Part shown: piece after piece, positions 1 to 7,014 of the stretch
Position numbering within the stretch: position 1 is the first letter of the stretch
Layout: every line of letters starts with the position of its first letter
NCBI GenBank assembly: GCA_029257755.1
Contig: JARIAP010000104.1
Coordinates: forward strand, 1 to 15,272
Direction of reading: 5' to 3'
Length of the DNA stretch: 15,272 bases
Source of the DNA: Helicobacter sp.
GTDB lineage: Bacteria > Campylobacterota > Campylobacteria > Campylobacterales > Helicobacteraceae
Notes under the pieces: generated by a model
What the model was told of the DNA's origin: nothing
What the model saw: the letters and a program-made list of their open reading frames with translations, nothing else
The model's database searches: none
Made by a program: the position numbers and the translations under genes

Positions 1-117
1 CATTTTTTTATCAACAGGTTTAATTACATTGTCTTCATCAGCTTTTCTCAGTTTATCAATTACATCAGCATTTAAAACAGAACTACCAAGTCCAAGAGAG
101 GTAATTTTTCCCGCCAT
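1..117 (-). CDS. fliD: FliD, flagellar hook-associated protein 2 (filament cap), N-terminal fragment
   Basis: FliD forms the cap at the tip of the growing flagellar filament, outside the cell, and assists flagellin insertion. Only the first 39 codons are inside the window; the gene continues past the left edge. The visible N-terminus carries the SLGLGSSVLN...VIDKLRKADE pattern typical of Helicobacter FliD proteins, which start with a short glycine/serine stretch followed by a VIDKL(K/R) helix. The ATG at 117-115 is preceded by an AGGAG ribosome binding site (128-124) six bases upstream, so the start is secure. The gene directly upstream on the same strand is amiA, 257 bp away, and not flaG, which usually precedes fliD in this group. 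It therefore probably has its own promoter in that gap. Identification is by recognising the family from 39 residues, so the assignment is good but rests on a short piece. Confidence 0.85.
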   Translation of the reverse strand, partial: MAGKITSLGLGSSVLNADVIDKLRKADEDNVIKPVDKKM

Positions 118-157
118 GTTATTCTCCTAATTACACTAAGCAAAAATCAATAAATAT

Positions 158-174
158 AAGAAATTTGTATTCCA
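158..174 (-). promoter_or_regulatory. Possible sigma-54 promoter of fliD
   Basis: Read on the minus strand, 174-158 is TGGAATACAAATTTCTT. This resembles the sigma-54 (RpoN) element of Helicobacter and Campylobacter flagellar genes (TGGAAC, spacer, TTGCTT), with GG at 173-172 at the correct distance. The second element has TC where GC is expected. A start about 12 bases downstream would leave a leader of roughly 30 bases before the fliD AGGAG. The mismatch in the near-invariant GC makes this only a candidate. Confidence 0.25.
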
Positions 175-230
175 TAATACAATGTATTTTAGTGGATTTT
201 ATTATCTACAAAATATAAAAATACTATAAT

Positions 231-240
231 ATTATCGACA
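231..240 (-). promoter_or_regulatory. Possible sigma-28 (FliA) -10 element upstream of fliD
   Basis: On the minus strand 240-231 reads TGTCGATAAT, close to the CGATA core of the FliA -10 element in Helicobacter and Campylobacter. No TAAA -35 box lies at the usual ~15-base distance (TTTA is found there instead). The leader to fliD would be over 100 bases. CGAT is rare in such A+T-rich DNA, which gives it some weight, but the promoter is unproven. Confidence 0.25.
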
Positions 241-339
241 TTTTTTTAAATATATAAATAAAAATCATAATAAAACACAAATATTTCATACTTTTGTATT
301 TATATGTAAATTAAAATTTAGTTTATATATTAAATTACC

Positions 340-356
340 ATAAAATACGATTTTAT
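340..356 (-). terminator. AT-only hairpin after amiA, weak terminator candidate
   Basis: A perfect 7-bp inverted repeat (ATAAAAT / ATTTTAT) around a 3-base loop lies 18-35 bases beyond the amiA stop codon. The stem has no G-C pair and is not followed by a clean T-run, so it would be a weak terminator at best. It is the most regular hairpin I found in the amiA-fliD gap. Confidence 0.2.
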
Positions 357-374
357 ATAATAAATTAGTCAAAT

Positions 375-1580
375 TTATGGATTTTTACTTATATATCCAT
401 CAACTCCATTTGCTATACCTTTTGCCAATAACAATTGATAGTTTATATCTTTTAATCTTTGTGCTTCTATTGGATGTGAATTATATCCAATTTCTATAAG
501 TATTGATGGCATCAATGCTCCAACTAGAACCCAAAATGGACCTTCTCTTACTCCACCATCAAGATTTTCATTATATTTTGTTTTAAGCTGCTTTAAAATT
601 CCAGATTGCACATCCATACCTAGTTTATTAGATGCTATAATTCTTTGGGATGTTAAAAATGATGCAATTGTTGTAGGTGAATATTCTGCTATACCTTGAT
701 TCTCATTTGCTGCTGCATTAATTGCCCTCTCTGTCCTAGCAGTCGATAAAAAATATGTTTCTACACCTTTTGGTTTTTTACTAGAACCTATAGGCATTGA
801 ATTAGCATGAATAGATATAAACAAATCAGCATGAATTTCATTTGCCATCTCTGTTCTTCTTTGCAATTCAATAAAAACATCACTATTACGCGTCATATAT
901 ACTACATAACCTCTTCTGTCAAGTTCTTTTGCAGTAAGTTTTGCTACATTTAAAACTATATGCTTTTCACAAGTTTGTGCTATTCCTTGTGTGCCACAAT
1001 CTTTACCACCATGACCGGGATCTAAGATAACTATTTTTTTTCTATTTTTGCTATTTAAATTTGTTTTTGAAACTAAAATTGGCTTTGGGTAATTTCTAGC
1101 ATGTTGGGGCTGTTGTTTGGTTATTTGCTTTGTTGATTCTTCTTTTTTGACTATATTTATTTTTTCTTTATTTATATTATTATGTAATTTTTTAGAATCT
1201 GCAATTGGTTTTACATTTTTTTTTGGTTGTTTTTCTATTATTGATATATAAAATACATTTCCTTTTATTTTATATTCAAATGTTGTTTTATTGTTTAAAA
1301 CAATAAGAACTCTTAATCTTTGCTTATTATTTTGTGCAATTGTAATTTGTGTATTATTTGGAAAATCATATTCTTTTCTTCCTGTAGGAGTCCATACACC
1401 ATATATATCTATAAAGATACTATTTTCATTTAACCTATGGACACTTACTTCTCTCTCTTGAATTACTCTATTTGCATCTAATCTTAAACTAGATGCACCA
1501 AAAGGAATAGATTTTAAAATGCGTAAGGTATCAGCATATAATCCACTTATAAGTAGTGTAAAAATTAATACATAACGCAT
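375..1580 (-). CDS. amiA: AmiA, periplasmic N-acetylmuramoyl-L-alanine amidase
   Basis: This zinc amidase cuts the bond between N-acetylmuramic acid and the peptide stem of peptidoglycan in the periplasm, acting in cell separation and, in H. pylori, the coccoid transition. Residues 1-16 form a signal peptide ending LYA|D. Residues ~18-115 look like an AMIN-type targeting domain. A K/N/Q-rich linker (~116-180) follows, then a C-terminal Amidase_3 domain (~182-398) with the expected zinc ligands and catalytic glutamate: H190 in DPGHGG, E205, H258 in ISIHAN, and E363 in IEIGYNSHP. The protein is 401 residues, slightly shorter than H. pylori AmiA, mainly in the linker. It follows the nmo gene by 12 bp and is probably the last gene of tyrS-nmo-amiA. 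The ribosome binding site is weak (GAG about 7 bases before ATG). A run of nine A residues in the coding strand (1216-1224) lies in the linker. Confidence 0.95.
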   Translation of the reverse strand: MRYVLIFTLLISGLYADTLRILKSIPFGASSLRLDANRVIQEREVSVHRLNENSIFIDIYGVWTPTGRKEYDFPNNTQITIAQNNKQRLRVLIVLNNKTTFEYKIKGNVFYISIIEKQPKKNVKPIADSKKLHNNINKEKINIVKKEESTKQITKQQPQHARNYPKPILVSKTNLNSKNRKKIVILDPGHGGKDCGTQGIAQTCEKHIVLNVAKLTAKELDRRGYVVYMTRNSDVFIELQRRTEMANEIHADLFISIHANSMPIGSSKKPKGVETYFLSTARTERAINAAANENQGIAEYSPTTIASFLTSQRIIASNKLGMDVQSGILKQLKTKYNENLDGGVREGPFWVLVGALMPSILIEIGYNSHPIEAQRLKDINYQLLLAKGIANGVDGYISKNP

Positions 1581-1592
1581 TATTATCTCATA

Positions 1593-2684
1593 TTAGCGTT
1601 GAGTTAATTCATCAATCAATTCTTTAACGCTTAAAATTTCATTAACACGATAGCCATTTGCACCACTAAAATATAAACCTTCCTGCAAATTTCCTAAATG
1701 ACCCTTCCCAAGACTATCGGCTATGCAATATCCAACTTTTTTTGCTTCTTTACCCCTTTGACATGGGCTAACACAATTACTTATACATTTAACTTTTGGT
1801 GCATTACCTTCTTTAAGTCTATCTAAAACACCTATTTTTATCGCTCTAGCAGGATAACCAACGGGTGATTTGACCAACTCAATATCATCTTTATTTATAT
1901 TTGGTAGAATCTTTTGGTATGCTTTTGCATCGCATTCTTTAGTTCCTAAAAATCTTGTCCCCATTTGCACACCATTTGCACCTAAAGACAACATTTTATT
2001 TATATCTTTCCTATCCCATATGCCACCTGCCGCTAATATTGGTATTTTTCCCCATTTATTACTTTCTTCTACAACTTGTGGCACTATACTTTCAAGTTGA
2101 TATTCTGCTTTAAAACAATCTTCATACTTAAACCCTTGATGTCCACCACTAAGCGGCCCCTCTACTACAACAGCATCAGGTATTCTTTTATATCTATCAC
2201 TCCATCTTTTACATAGAATCCTTAATGCCTTAGCAGAGGAAACAATTGGTATTAATGCTACTTCGGGAAAATTTTTTGTAAATTCAGGCATATTTGTTGG
2301 CAAACCAGCACCAGTTATAATCATATTTGCACCAGCCTCACAAGCATCTCTTACAACTCTTCCATAGTCATTAATAGCATAAAGTATATTTGTGCCAAGT
2401 GGTTTATTACCGCAAATTTTTCTTGCATTTTTAAATATTTCATTTAACGCATTTTTACTATAAAAGTTAATAGCTTCAAATGGTTTGCTTGATAAAATCT
2501 TATCAACAAATCCCATATTTTTATAATATCCTGTTCCAACAGCAGAAATAATCCCCAAACAACCTTCTTTTGATACATTTCCAGCAAGTTCGTCCCAGCT
2601 TATACCAACACCCATTCCACCTTGAAAAATAGGATACTTTATAGTATGTTTTCCTATTTTCAAGCTCTTAAACAAATTATTCAT
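1593..2684 (-). CDS. Nitronate monooxygenase / 2-nitropropane dioxygenase-like FMN flavoprotein
   Basis: This is an FMN-dependent TIM-barrel protein of the nitronate monooxygenase (2-nitropropane dioxygenase / FabK-like) superfamily, cytoplasmic. Family features are an N-terminal PIFQGGMGVGIS (18-29), ITGAGLP (123-129), a GGHQG segment carrying the usual active-site histidine (H182), and the FMN phosphate-binding ILAAGGI (216-222) and GANGVQMGTRFL (235-246). The C-terminal part (~296-340) adds a cysteine cluster, C300, C304, C308 and C320, next to VGYCIADSLG, which classical short nitronate monooxygenases do not have. It could bind a metal or Fe-S centre; that is inference. The homologue sits in the same place, between tyrS and amiA, in H. 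pylori and C. jejuni. The true substrate is unknown; nitronate oxidation, enoyl reduction or another flavin reaction are all possible. An AAGG site lies immediately behind the tyrS stop codon. Confidence 0.85.
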   Translation of the reverse strand: MNNLFKSLKIGKHTIKYPIFQGGMGVGISWDELAGNVSKEGCLGIISAVGTGYYKNMGFVDKILSSKPFEAINFYSKNALNEIFKNARKICGNKPLGTNILYAINDYGRVVRDACEAGANMIITGAGLPTNMPEFTKNFPEVALIPIVSSAKALRILCKRWSDRYKRIPDAVVVEGPLSGGHQGFKYEDCFKAEYQLESIVPQVVEESNKWGKIPILAAGGIWDRKDINKMLSLGANGVQMGTRFLGTKECDAKAYQKILPNINKDDIELVKSPVGYPARAIKIGVLDRLKEGNAPKVKCISNCVSPCQRGKEAKKVGYCIADSLGKGHLGNLQEGLYFSGANGYRVNEILSVKELIDELTQR

Positions 2685-2696
2685 ATATCTACCTTA

Positions 2697-3938
2697 TTAA
2701 TCATTAACAATAATTTTAGCGAATTTTCTTTTACCAAGTTTTATAATAAATTCACCATTTGATAAAAATTTAAAGTTTTCATCAATTTGCTTTTCTTTAT
2801 TTATACTTAATGCACCTGCTTTAATATCTCTCCTTGCTTGAGAGCTAGATGGAGAAAAGTTTAAATCTACAAGCACTTTGCATATCCATTCTCCTTTTTT
2901 TATATCTTTTGTAATTAAATCTGTTGGAATCTCTTTTTTACTAAAAATCGCATTAAATTCATCTTGTGCTTTTTGTGCTTCTTTTTCTGTATGGAATCTT
3001 CTTGTAATTTCATAAGCAAGGGTTTCTTTTACTGCTTTTGGGTGAAGTTTATTTTCATTTACACCATTTTTTAAATTTTGTATTTCCTCTATACTCTTTT
3101 CGCTAATTAATTCATAATAACGCCACATAAGGTCATCAGAAATACTAAGTATTTTAGCATACATGTTTTTAGGAGATTCTGTTACGCCTATATAATTATT
3201 TAAACTTTTACTCATTTTGTTAATTCCATCTAATCCTTCAAGAAGTGGCATAGTCATAACACTTTGCTCTTTATTGCATTGATAAGCCCTTTGCAATGCC
3301 CTACCAACCAACAAATTAAATTTTTGATCATTTCCACCAAGTTCAATGTCACATTTCAAAACAACAGAATCATAGCCTTGCAGTAAAGGATACATAAATT
3401 CTACAATTGAAATTGGTAGGTTTTCTTTATATCTTTTTTCAAAATCATCTCTCTCCATCATTCTTGCAACAGAATATTGTGCAGTAAGTTTCATTATATC
3501 AACACTTGTGAGTTTCCCTAGCCACTCTCTATTAAAACAAATATCTGTTTTGTTTCTATCTAGAATTTTAAAAACTTGCTCTTCGTATGTTTTTGCATTT
3601 TGTGTTACTTCTTCAAAACTCAATGGTTTTCTAGTTTCATTTTTTCCAGATGGATCTCCAATTGTAGCTGTAAAATCTCCTATAAGAAACTTGACTCTGC
3701 CACCATAATTTTGTAATGTGGCTAGTTTATGTAATAATACAGAATGCCCTAAATGCAAATCAGGTGCAGTTGGATCAAATCCCGCTTTTACTATAAATTC
3801 ACTTCCATTTTCATAATATTTTTCAACAAGAGATTCTATATATTCGCAACCAATAAATTCCATACAACCGCGAGATATTTCTTTCATGGCTAAATTAACT
3901 TTTTCTTTTATAGAAAGTTTTGCAATGTCTTTTTGCAT
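2697..3938 (-). CDS. tyrS: TyrS, tyrosyl-tRNA synthetase
   Basis: TyrS attaches tyrosine to tRNA-Tyr in the cytoplasm. It is a class I synthetase: the HIGH signature appears as HLGH (62-65) in PDLHLGHS and the second signature is KMSKS at 241-245. Tyrosine-pocket residues lie in the QGYDS region (187-191) and GGNDQ (201-205). The C-terminal S4 RNA-binding domain spans about 352-413, with the SSQARRDI...GALSIN pattern. At 413 residues it has the usual length for the TyrZ-like branch. The ATG at 3938-3936 is preceded by GAGGAA (3952-3947), which fixes the start. It is the first gene of a tight three-gene group (gaps of 12 bp to nmo and 12 bp to amiA). A 120-bp gap separates it from spoT and may hold its own promoter. 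Confidence 0.97.
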   Translation of the reverse strand: MQKDIAKLSIKEKVNLAMKEISRGCMEFIGCEYIESLVEKYYENGSEFIVKAGFDPTAPDLHLGHSVLLHKLATLQNYGGRVKFLIGDFTATIGDPSGKNETRKPLSFEEVTQNAKTYEEQVFKILDRNKTDICFNREWLGKLTSVDIMKLTAQYSVARMMERDDFEKRYKENLPISIVEFMYPLLQGYDSVVLKCDIELGGNDQKFNLLVGRALQRAYQCNKEQSVMTMPLLEGLDGINKMSKSLNNYIGVTESPKNMYAKILSISDDLMWRYYELISEKSIEEIQNLKNGVNENKLHPKAVKETLAYEITRRFHTEKEAQKAQDEFNAIFSKKEIPTDLITKDIKKGEWICKVLVDLNFSPSSSQARRDIKAGALSINKEKQIDENFKFLSNGEFIIKLGKRKFAKIIVND

Positions 3939-3974
3939 ATTATTTATTCCTCAATTATAATTCATTATGAAAAT

Positions 3975-3980
3975 ATCATA
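3975..3980 (-). promoter_or_regulatory. Candidate -10 box for tyrS
   Basis: In the 120-bp spoT-tyrS gap the minus strand shows TATGAT at 3980-3975, giving a start near 3968 and a leader of about 30 bases before the tyrS ATG. A perfect TATAAT also occurs at 3959-3954, but a start seven bases beyond it would fall inside the GAGGAA ribosome binding site, so it is less likely to be used. Such boxes arise easily by chance in this DNA. Confidence 0.3.
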
Positions 3981-4058
3981 TTGATATAATGCCATGAAAT
4001 ATTCAAGATTGACTAAAAAGCATAAATATACATTTAATTTATATATTTAAACTTATAT

Positions 4059-6278
4059 TTAATGTTTTTCTTGATATGGATCTTTAAGATTTGTTAATTC
4101 AATAACCCTACATTTCTTCTCTAAAATATCTTTTAATTTATCAGTTGTTTTGTCAGTTTCTATAATTATTTCACATGCAGTTTGAAATTGATTTTTTGAG
4201 TCATCGTAATCAGGGTTTATTGGTTGATGGCTTTTATGCCCATCATAATTTATTCTTAAAACATCATAGCCATTTTTAGCTAGTATTGTTAAAATATTTG
4301 CTATAATTCCTCTTTTGTTTTCAAATGACAGAATTACTTTTGAGCCAATTTTTGCATGTTTTACCCATTCTACAAATAATTGTGAAGTATGTTTGTTTAT
4401 TTCTTCATTAGCTTTATTGCATAATTTATGATGAACTATTGCAGTTTGATTCTTCTTTAATGCAACAATAGAATCCCCAAATTTTGGATGGCAACAATGA
4501 TCAAATATTAAATTATTAATATTCCTATTTGTATGTAAAATTATATTGTCAAATTTTTGTGCCTTTAAATTCAATGTTTTAAAACGCATTAATGAAAAAA
4601 AACTACTATCTATATGATATTCTTTTTTAAATTTTTGCTTAATATCATTTAATAAATTTATATCATTTGTAGCTTGTGCTATTCTCTCTTCAAATCCAAA
4701 TTTTTTTACAAATTCTTCAATTATTTTATGATCTTTTTCAAAAATTGTAGATAATATATTCATGGCAACTTTCTTATCTACTTCTTTAATTCTATTTTGG
4801 CATACTATACGCATACGAAGTTTTGCTTTTGAAGTTTTTACAGAATCTATCCATGTGCAACGAGTCTGCACTACATCTCCTTTTTCTATTCTAACAATAT
4901 CACCACTTTTTAGTTTTTGCAATAAAGAAACTCGTTGGTTATTAACAAAAGCTTTTTCTGCTCTATCACCCACATCACTATGCACCGCATAAGCATAATC
5001 AAGTACAACAGAATTGGTAGGTAATGTAAAGGTTTTACCATCAGGACCAAAAACTACAATATCTTCTCTATATAAATCACCTTTTGCAGCTGTATAAAAG
5101 TCATTTAAATCTGTTATTTGACTATTTTCATGCATATTTTTAGTAAGCCATTTAAGACTTGGTTTTTCTATGTTTTGATTTTGTTCGTTTTTATTGCCAT
5201 TTTTATATTTCCAGTGTGCAGCCATACCCAATTCTGCACTATAGTGCATATCAAAAGTTCGTATTTGGACTTCATATATAGAACTATTGTCAAAAACCGT
5301 AGTATGTATAGTTTGATAGCCATTCTCTTTTGGTAATGCTATATAATCCTTAAATCTTGATGGTATTGGATTTAGATTTATATGTATAATTCCTAATGCC
5401 CTATAACAATCAATCTTATTTTTAACTATGATTCTAACCGCCAATAAATCAAACATTTCTTCCATACTAATGCCTTTTCTTTGCATTTTTAAGTGTATAG
5501 AATAGTTTCTTTTAATTCTACTTTGAATCTGAAAATTGTCACGCAAGAAACCATTATTTAGAAGTAAAGTTGATATTTTTTCTGTAAAATCATTTAATCT
5601 TAATTCTAGATTTTGCCTTTTTATATTTTTATCATTTTGAATTTTATTGTATTCATTAGGATGAAGATAATAAAAGCTTTTATCTTCTAATTCATTTTTT
5701 AGAGATGAAATACCCAACCTATGTGCTATTGGTGCATACACATTTAGAGTTTCTTTAGCTATTCTTAATTGCTTTTTTGTACTTAAAGCATCAAGTGTTA
5801 GCATATTGTGCATTCTGTCGCAGATTTTTATTACAAGCACCCTTTCATCTTGTATGCTAGCAGTAAGCATTTTTCTAAATGATGAAACCTGTATAATAAA
5901 CTTATCATCAGTATCTTTTGAAGTAAGCTCTTCCTTTCTAATTTCAACTATTTTTGTTAAGGCTTCAACTAATAATTTAATTTCATTACCATACTTTTCT
6001 TCTATATAGTCAATCTCACATTCTGTATCTTCTACCGCATCATGCAATAAAGCAGCACAAATCATATTTTCATCACCACCATAATATGCAACTATACATG
6101 CCACACATATAGGATGAACTACAAAAGGTTCACCGCGTTTTCTAAAAAGATTTTTGTGAAACATTTGTGCATCTTCTAGTGCTTGAATTACTTTATCTGT
6201 TGGTTGTTGTAAAGATTCTAATTTATCTATGGCATCTTGTATTGTAGATATTTGAGATAATTCAGTAAAAAAATCCAT
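4059..6278 (-). CDS. spoT: SpoT/Rel, bifunctional (p)ppGpp synthetase/hydrolase
   Basis: This is the single long RelA/SpoT homologue of the Campylobacterota, making and degrading the alarmone (p)ppGpp in the stringent response. The domain order is complete: an N-terminal HD hydrolase domain (H55, H79-D80 in LLHDAVEDTE, and the KICDRMHNM motif 151-159); a synthetase domain (~255-360) with DLLAVRIIV, RFKDYIALPKENGYQTIHT (308-326) and EVQIRT (336-341); TGS (~404-465); a helical and conserved-cysteine region with DHCCHP (593-598); and a C-terminal ACT domain (~645-735). The RFKD tetrapeptide at 308-311 is the RXKD type seen in bifunctional enzymes, not the EXDD type of synthetase-only RelA. Both active sites look intact. 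The ACT domain has an extra polar loop around 680-697. It starts 24 bp after rpoZ, with AAGG six bases before the ATG, and is 739 residues long. Confidence 0.96.
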   Translation of the reverse strand: MDFFTELSQISTIQDAIDKLESLQQPTDKVIQALEDAQMFHKNLFRKRGEPFVVHPICVACIVAYYGGDENMICAALLHDAVEDTECEIDYIEEKYGNEIKLLVEALTKIVEIRKEELTSKDTDDKFIIQVSSFRKMLTASIQDERVLVIKICDRMHNMLTLDALSTKKQLRIAKETLNVYAPIAHRLGISSLKNELEDKSFYYLHPNEYNKIQNDKNIKRQNLELRLNDFTEKISTLLLNNGFLRDNFQIQSRIKRNYSIHLKMQRKGISMEEMFDLLAVRIIVKNKIDCYRALGIIHINLNPIPSRFKDYIALPKENGYQTIHTTVFDNSSIYEVQIRTFDMHYSAELGMAAHWKYKNGNKNEQNQNIEKPSLKWLTKNMHENSQITDLNDFYTAAKGDLYREDIVVFGPDGKTFTLPTNSVVLDYAYAVHSDVGDRAEKAFVNNQRVSLLQKLKSGDIVRIEKGDVVQTRCTWIDSVKTSKAKLRMRIVCQNRIKEVDKKVAMNILSTIFEKDHKIIEEFVKKFGFEERIAQATNDINLLNDIKQKFKKEYHIDSSFFSLMRFKTLNLKAQKFDNIILHTNRNINNLIFDHCCHPKFGDSIVALKKNQTAIVHHKLCNKANEEINKHTSQLFVEWVKHAKIGSKVILSFENKRGIIANILTILAKNGYDVLRINYDGHKSHQPINPDYDDSKNQFQTACEIIIETDKTTDKLKDILEKKCRVIELTNLKDPYQEKH

Positions 6279-6302
6279 GCAAAACCTTAAAAAGCAGTTT
6301 GT

Positions 6303-6524
6303 TTATATACTATCTGCCAATGTAACTTTGCCCTCTGCTATCTCACTAAGAGCTATATCGCATAATTCCATACGCTTTAAATATTCTTCTGGATAATTTA
6401 ATAATGCTTTAGCACCTGCATTTAATTCTTTTACTCTAGCAAATACTAATACAGACAACTTATATCTATCATTATCTGTTTGTTCTAAAGCTTTTGAGAT
6501 AATTTGTTCTGTTCTCATTGTCAT
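6303..6524 (-). CDS. rpoZ: RpoZ, RNA polymerase omega subunit
   Basis: Omega is the small subunit that helps fold and assemble beta-prime in RNA polymerase. The 73-residue product shows the family pattern: an N-terminal MTMRTEQIISKAL helix, then NDRYKLSVLVFARVKEL...GAKALL, ending EIAEGKVTL. The frame is open for another 20 codons upstream to 6584, but I place the start at the ATG 6524-6522. It has GGAG (6535-6532) seven bases upstream, and the family starts here (H. pylori RpoZ is about the same length). The extra upstream residues are hydrophobic and unlike any omega protein. It is the first gene of rpoZ-spoT (24-bp gap), a pairing conserved with H. pylori and C. jejuni. The usual upstream partner pyrH is not present; an A+T-rich gap lies there instead. 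Confidence 0.92.
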   Translation of the reverse strand: MTMRTEQIISKALEQTDNDRYKLSVLVFARVKELNAGAKALLNYPEEYLKRMELCDIALSEIAEGKVTLADSI

Positions 6525-6531
6525 TTGCTTA

Positions 6532-6535
6532 CTCC
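6532..6535 (-). promoter_or_regulatory. Ribosome binding site that sets the rpoZ start
   Basis: GGAG at 6535-6532 lies seven bases before the ATG at 6524. No such site precedes the longer in-frame start at 6584, which decides the start codon. Confidence 0.75.
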
Positions 6536-6555
6536 AAAATAAAATAAAAGTTCTA

Positions 6556-6561
6556 ATTATA
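6556..6561 (-). promoter_or_regulatory. Probable -10 box of the rpoZ-spoT operon
   Basis: A perfect TATAAT (6561-6556) in the context GCTATAATTAG lies 31 bases upstream of the rpoZ ATG. It predicts a start near 6549 and a leader of about 25 bases carrying the GGAG. No -35 box is evident, as is usual for Helicobacter vegetative promoters. A second TATAAT at 6621-6616 is an alternative. Confidence 0.5.
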
Positions 6562-7014
6562 GCTAAATATTTATTATTAAACAATATATGTTTATTTTAT
6601 ATTCATTTATGGTGTATTATAAAACATAATAAATTAATTAGATATTTTATAAAATTATTAATCTGAGTCAAATTAGATTCTATACTTAAATTATTAATAA
6701 TCATTTAATAAAATTATTACAAAAGATTTAATATTAAATATTACAACAAATAACTAAGATAACAGAAATTAAAATAATGCTAGTTGCTAAGTAAAATACA
6801 TTTAGAAAATTAATATAAACTTAATTGCAAATACACAAAGAATATTTGAAATGAAAAGGTATGTATATTTACAATATTAAAACTAGATACATAGAAATAT
6901 TACTTACATAGATTATATTATGCCTAGATTATTATATATAAAAGTATTTTACATGTTATTAAGAAAATATTATTATAGGTTTAAATCTTAATTTTTAATA
7001 ATAGATTCATAAAC
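6562..7014. other. A+T-rich gap between recG and rpoZ with no confident gene
   Basis: This stretch is even richer in A and T than its surroundings and has no ORF with a ribosome binding site, no tRNA-like structure and no G-C-rich terminator hairpin. It contains several TATAAT boxes on the minus strand (for example 6621-6616, 6917-6912 and 6977-6972), a palindrome TTTAATATTAAA, and a direct repeat TAAAATTATTA (near 6650 and 6709). It also holds two short ORFs without ribosome binding sites: 23 codons on the plus strand at 6920-6991 and 33 codons on the minus strand at 6603-6704. It lies at the point where two otherwise conserved gene blocks meet, so it may be a rearrangement junction or the remains of lost genes. 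Confidence 0.6.
6920..6991 (+). CDS. Possible 23-residue basic, hydrophobic small peptide (uncertain)
   Basis: This ORF runs opposite to every other gene in the window. It starts MPRLLYIKVFYML, continues with a basic, tyrosine-rich half ending YYYRFKS, and is overall cationic and hydrophobic, like peptides of small type I toxins. An antisense TATAAT (6977-6972) lies inside its 3' half, the layout known for AapA/IsoA modules of H. pylori, where the antisense RNA promoter is within the toxin ORF. Against it: there is no ribosome binding site, it lacks the conserved AapA N-terminal sequence as I know it, and an ORF of this length is expected by chance in a gap of this size and composition. I list it only because nothing else explains this segment. 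Confidence 0.12.
   Translation: MPRLLYIKVFYMLLRKYYYRFKS

Noticed and set aside
224..289. Minus-strand ORF for a 21-residue hydrophobic peptide in the amiA-fliD gap
   Set aside because: No ribosome binding site, and it overlaps the sigma-28-like element; expected by chance.
4021..4050. Inverted repeat TAAATATA / TATATTTA after spoT as a terminator
   Set aside because: Stem has only A-T pairs, a 9-base or longer loop and no T-run; common in this sequence.
6525..6584. Longer rpoZ start giving 20 extra hydrophobic residues
   Set aside because: No ribosome binding site, the -10 box lies inside it, and omega proteins do not have such an extension.
6603..6704. Minus-strand ORF of 33 codons just upstream of rpoZ, polar N-terminal half and hydrophobic C-terminal half
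   Set aside because: No ribosome binding site, the preceding codon is a stop, composition is that of random A+T-rich DNA, and length is near what chance gives.
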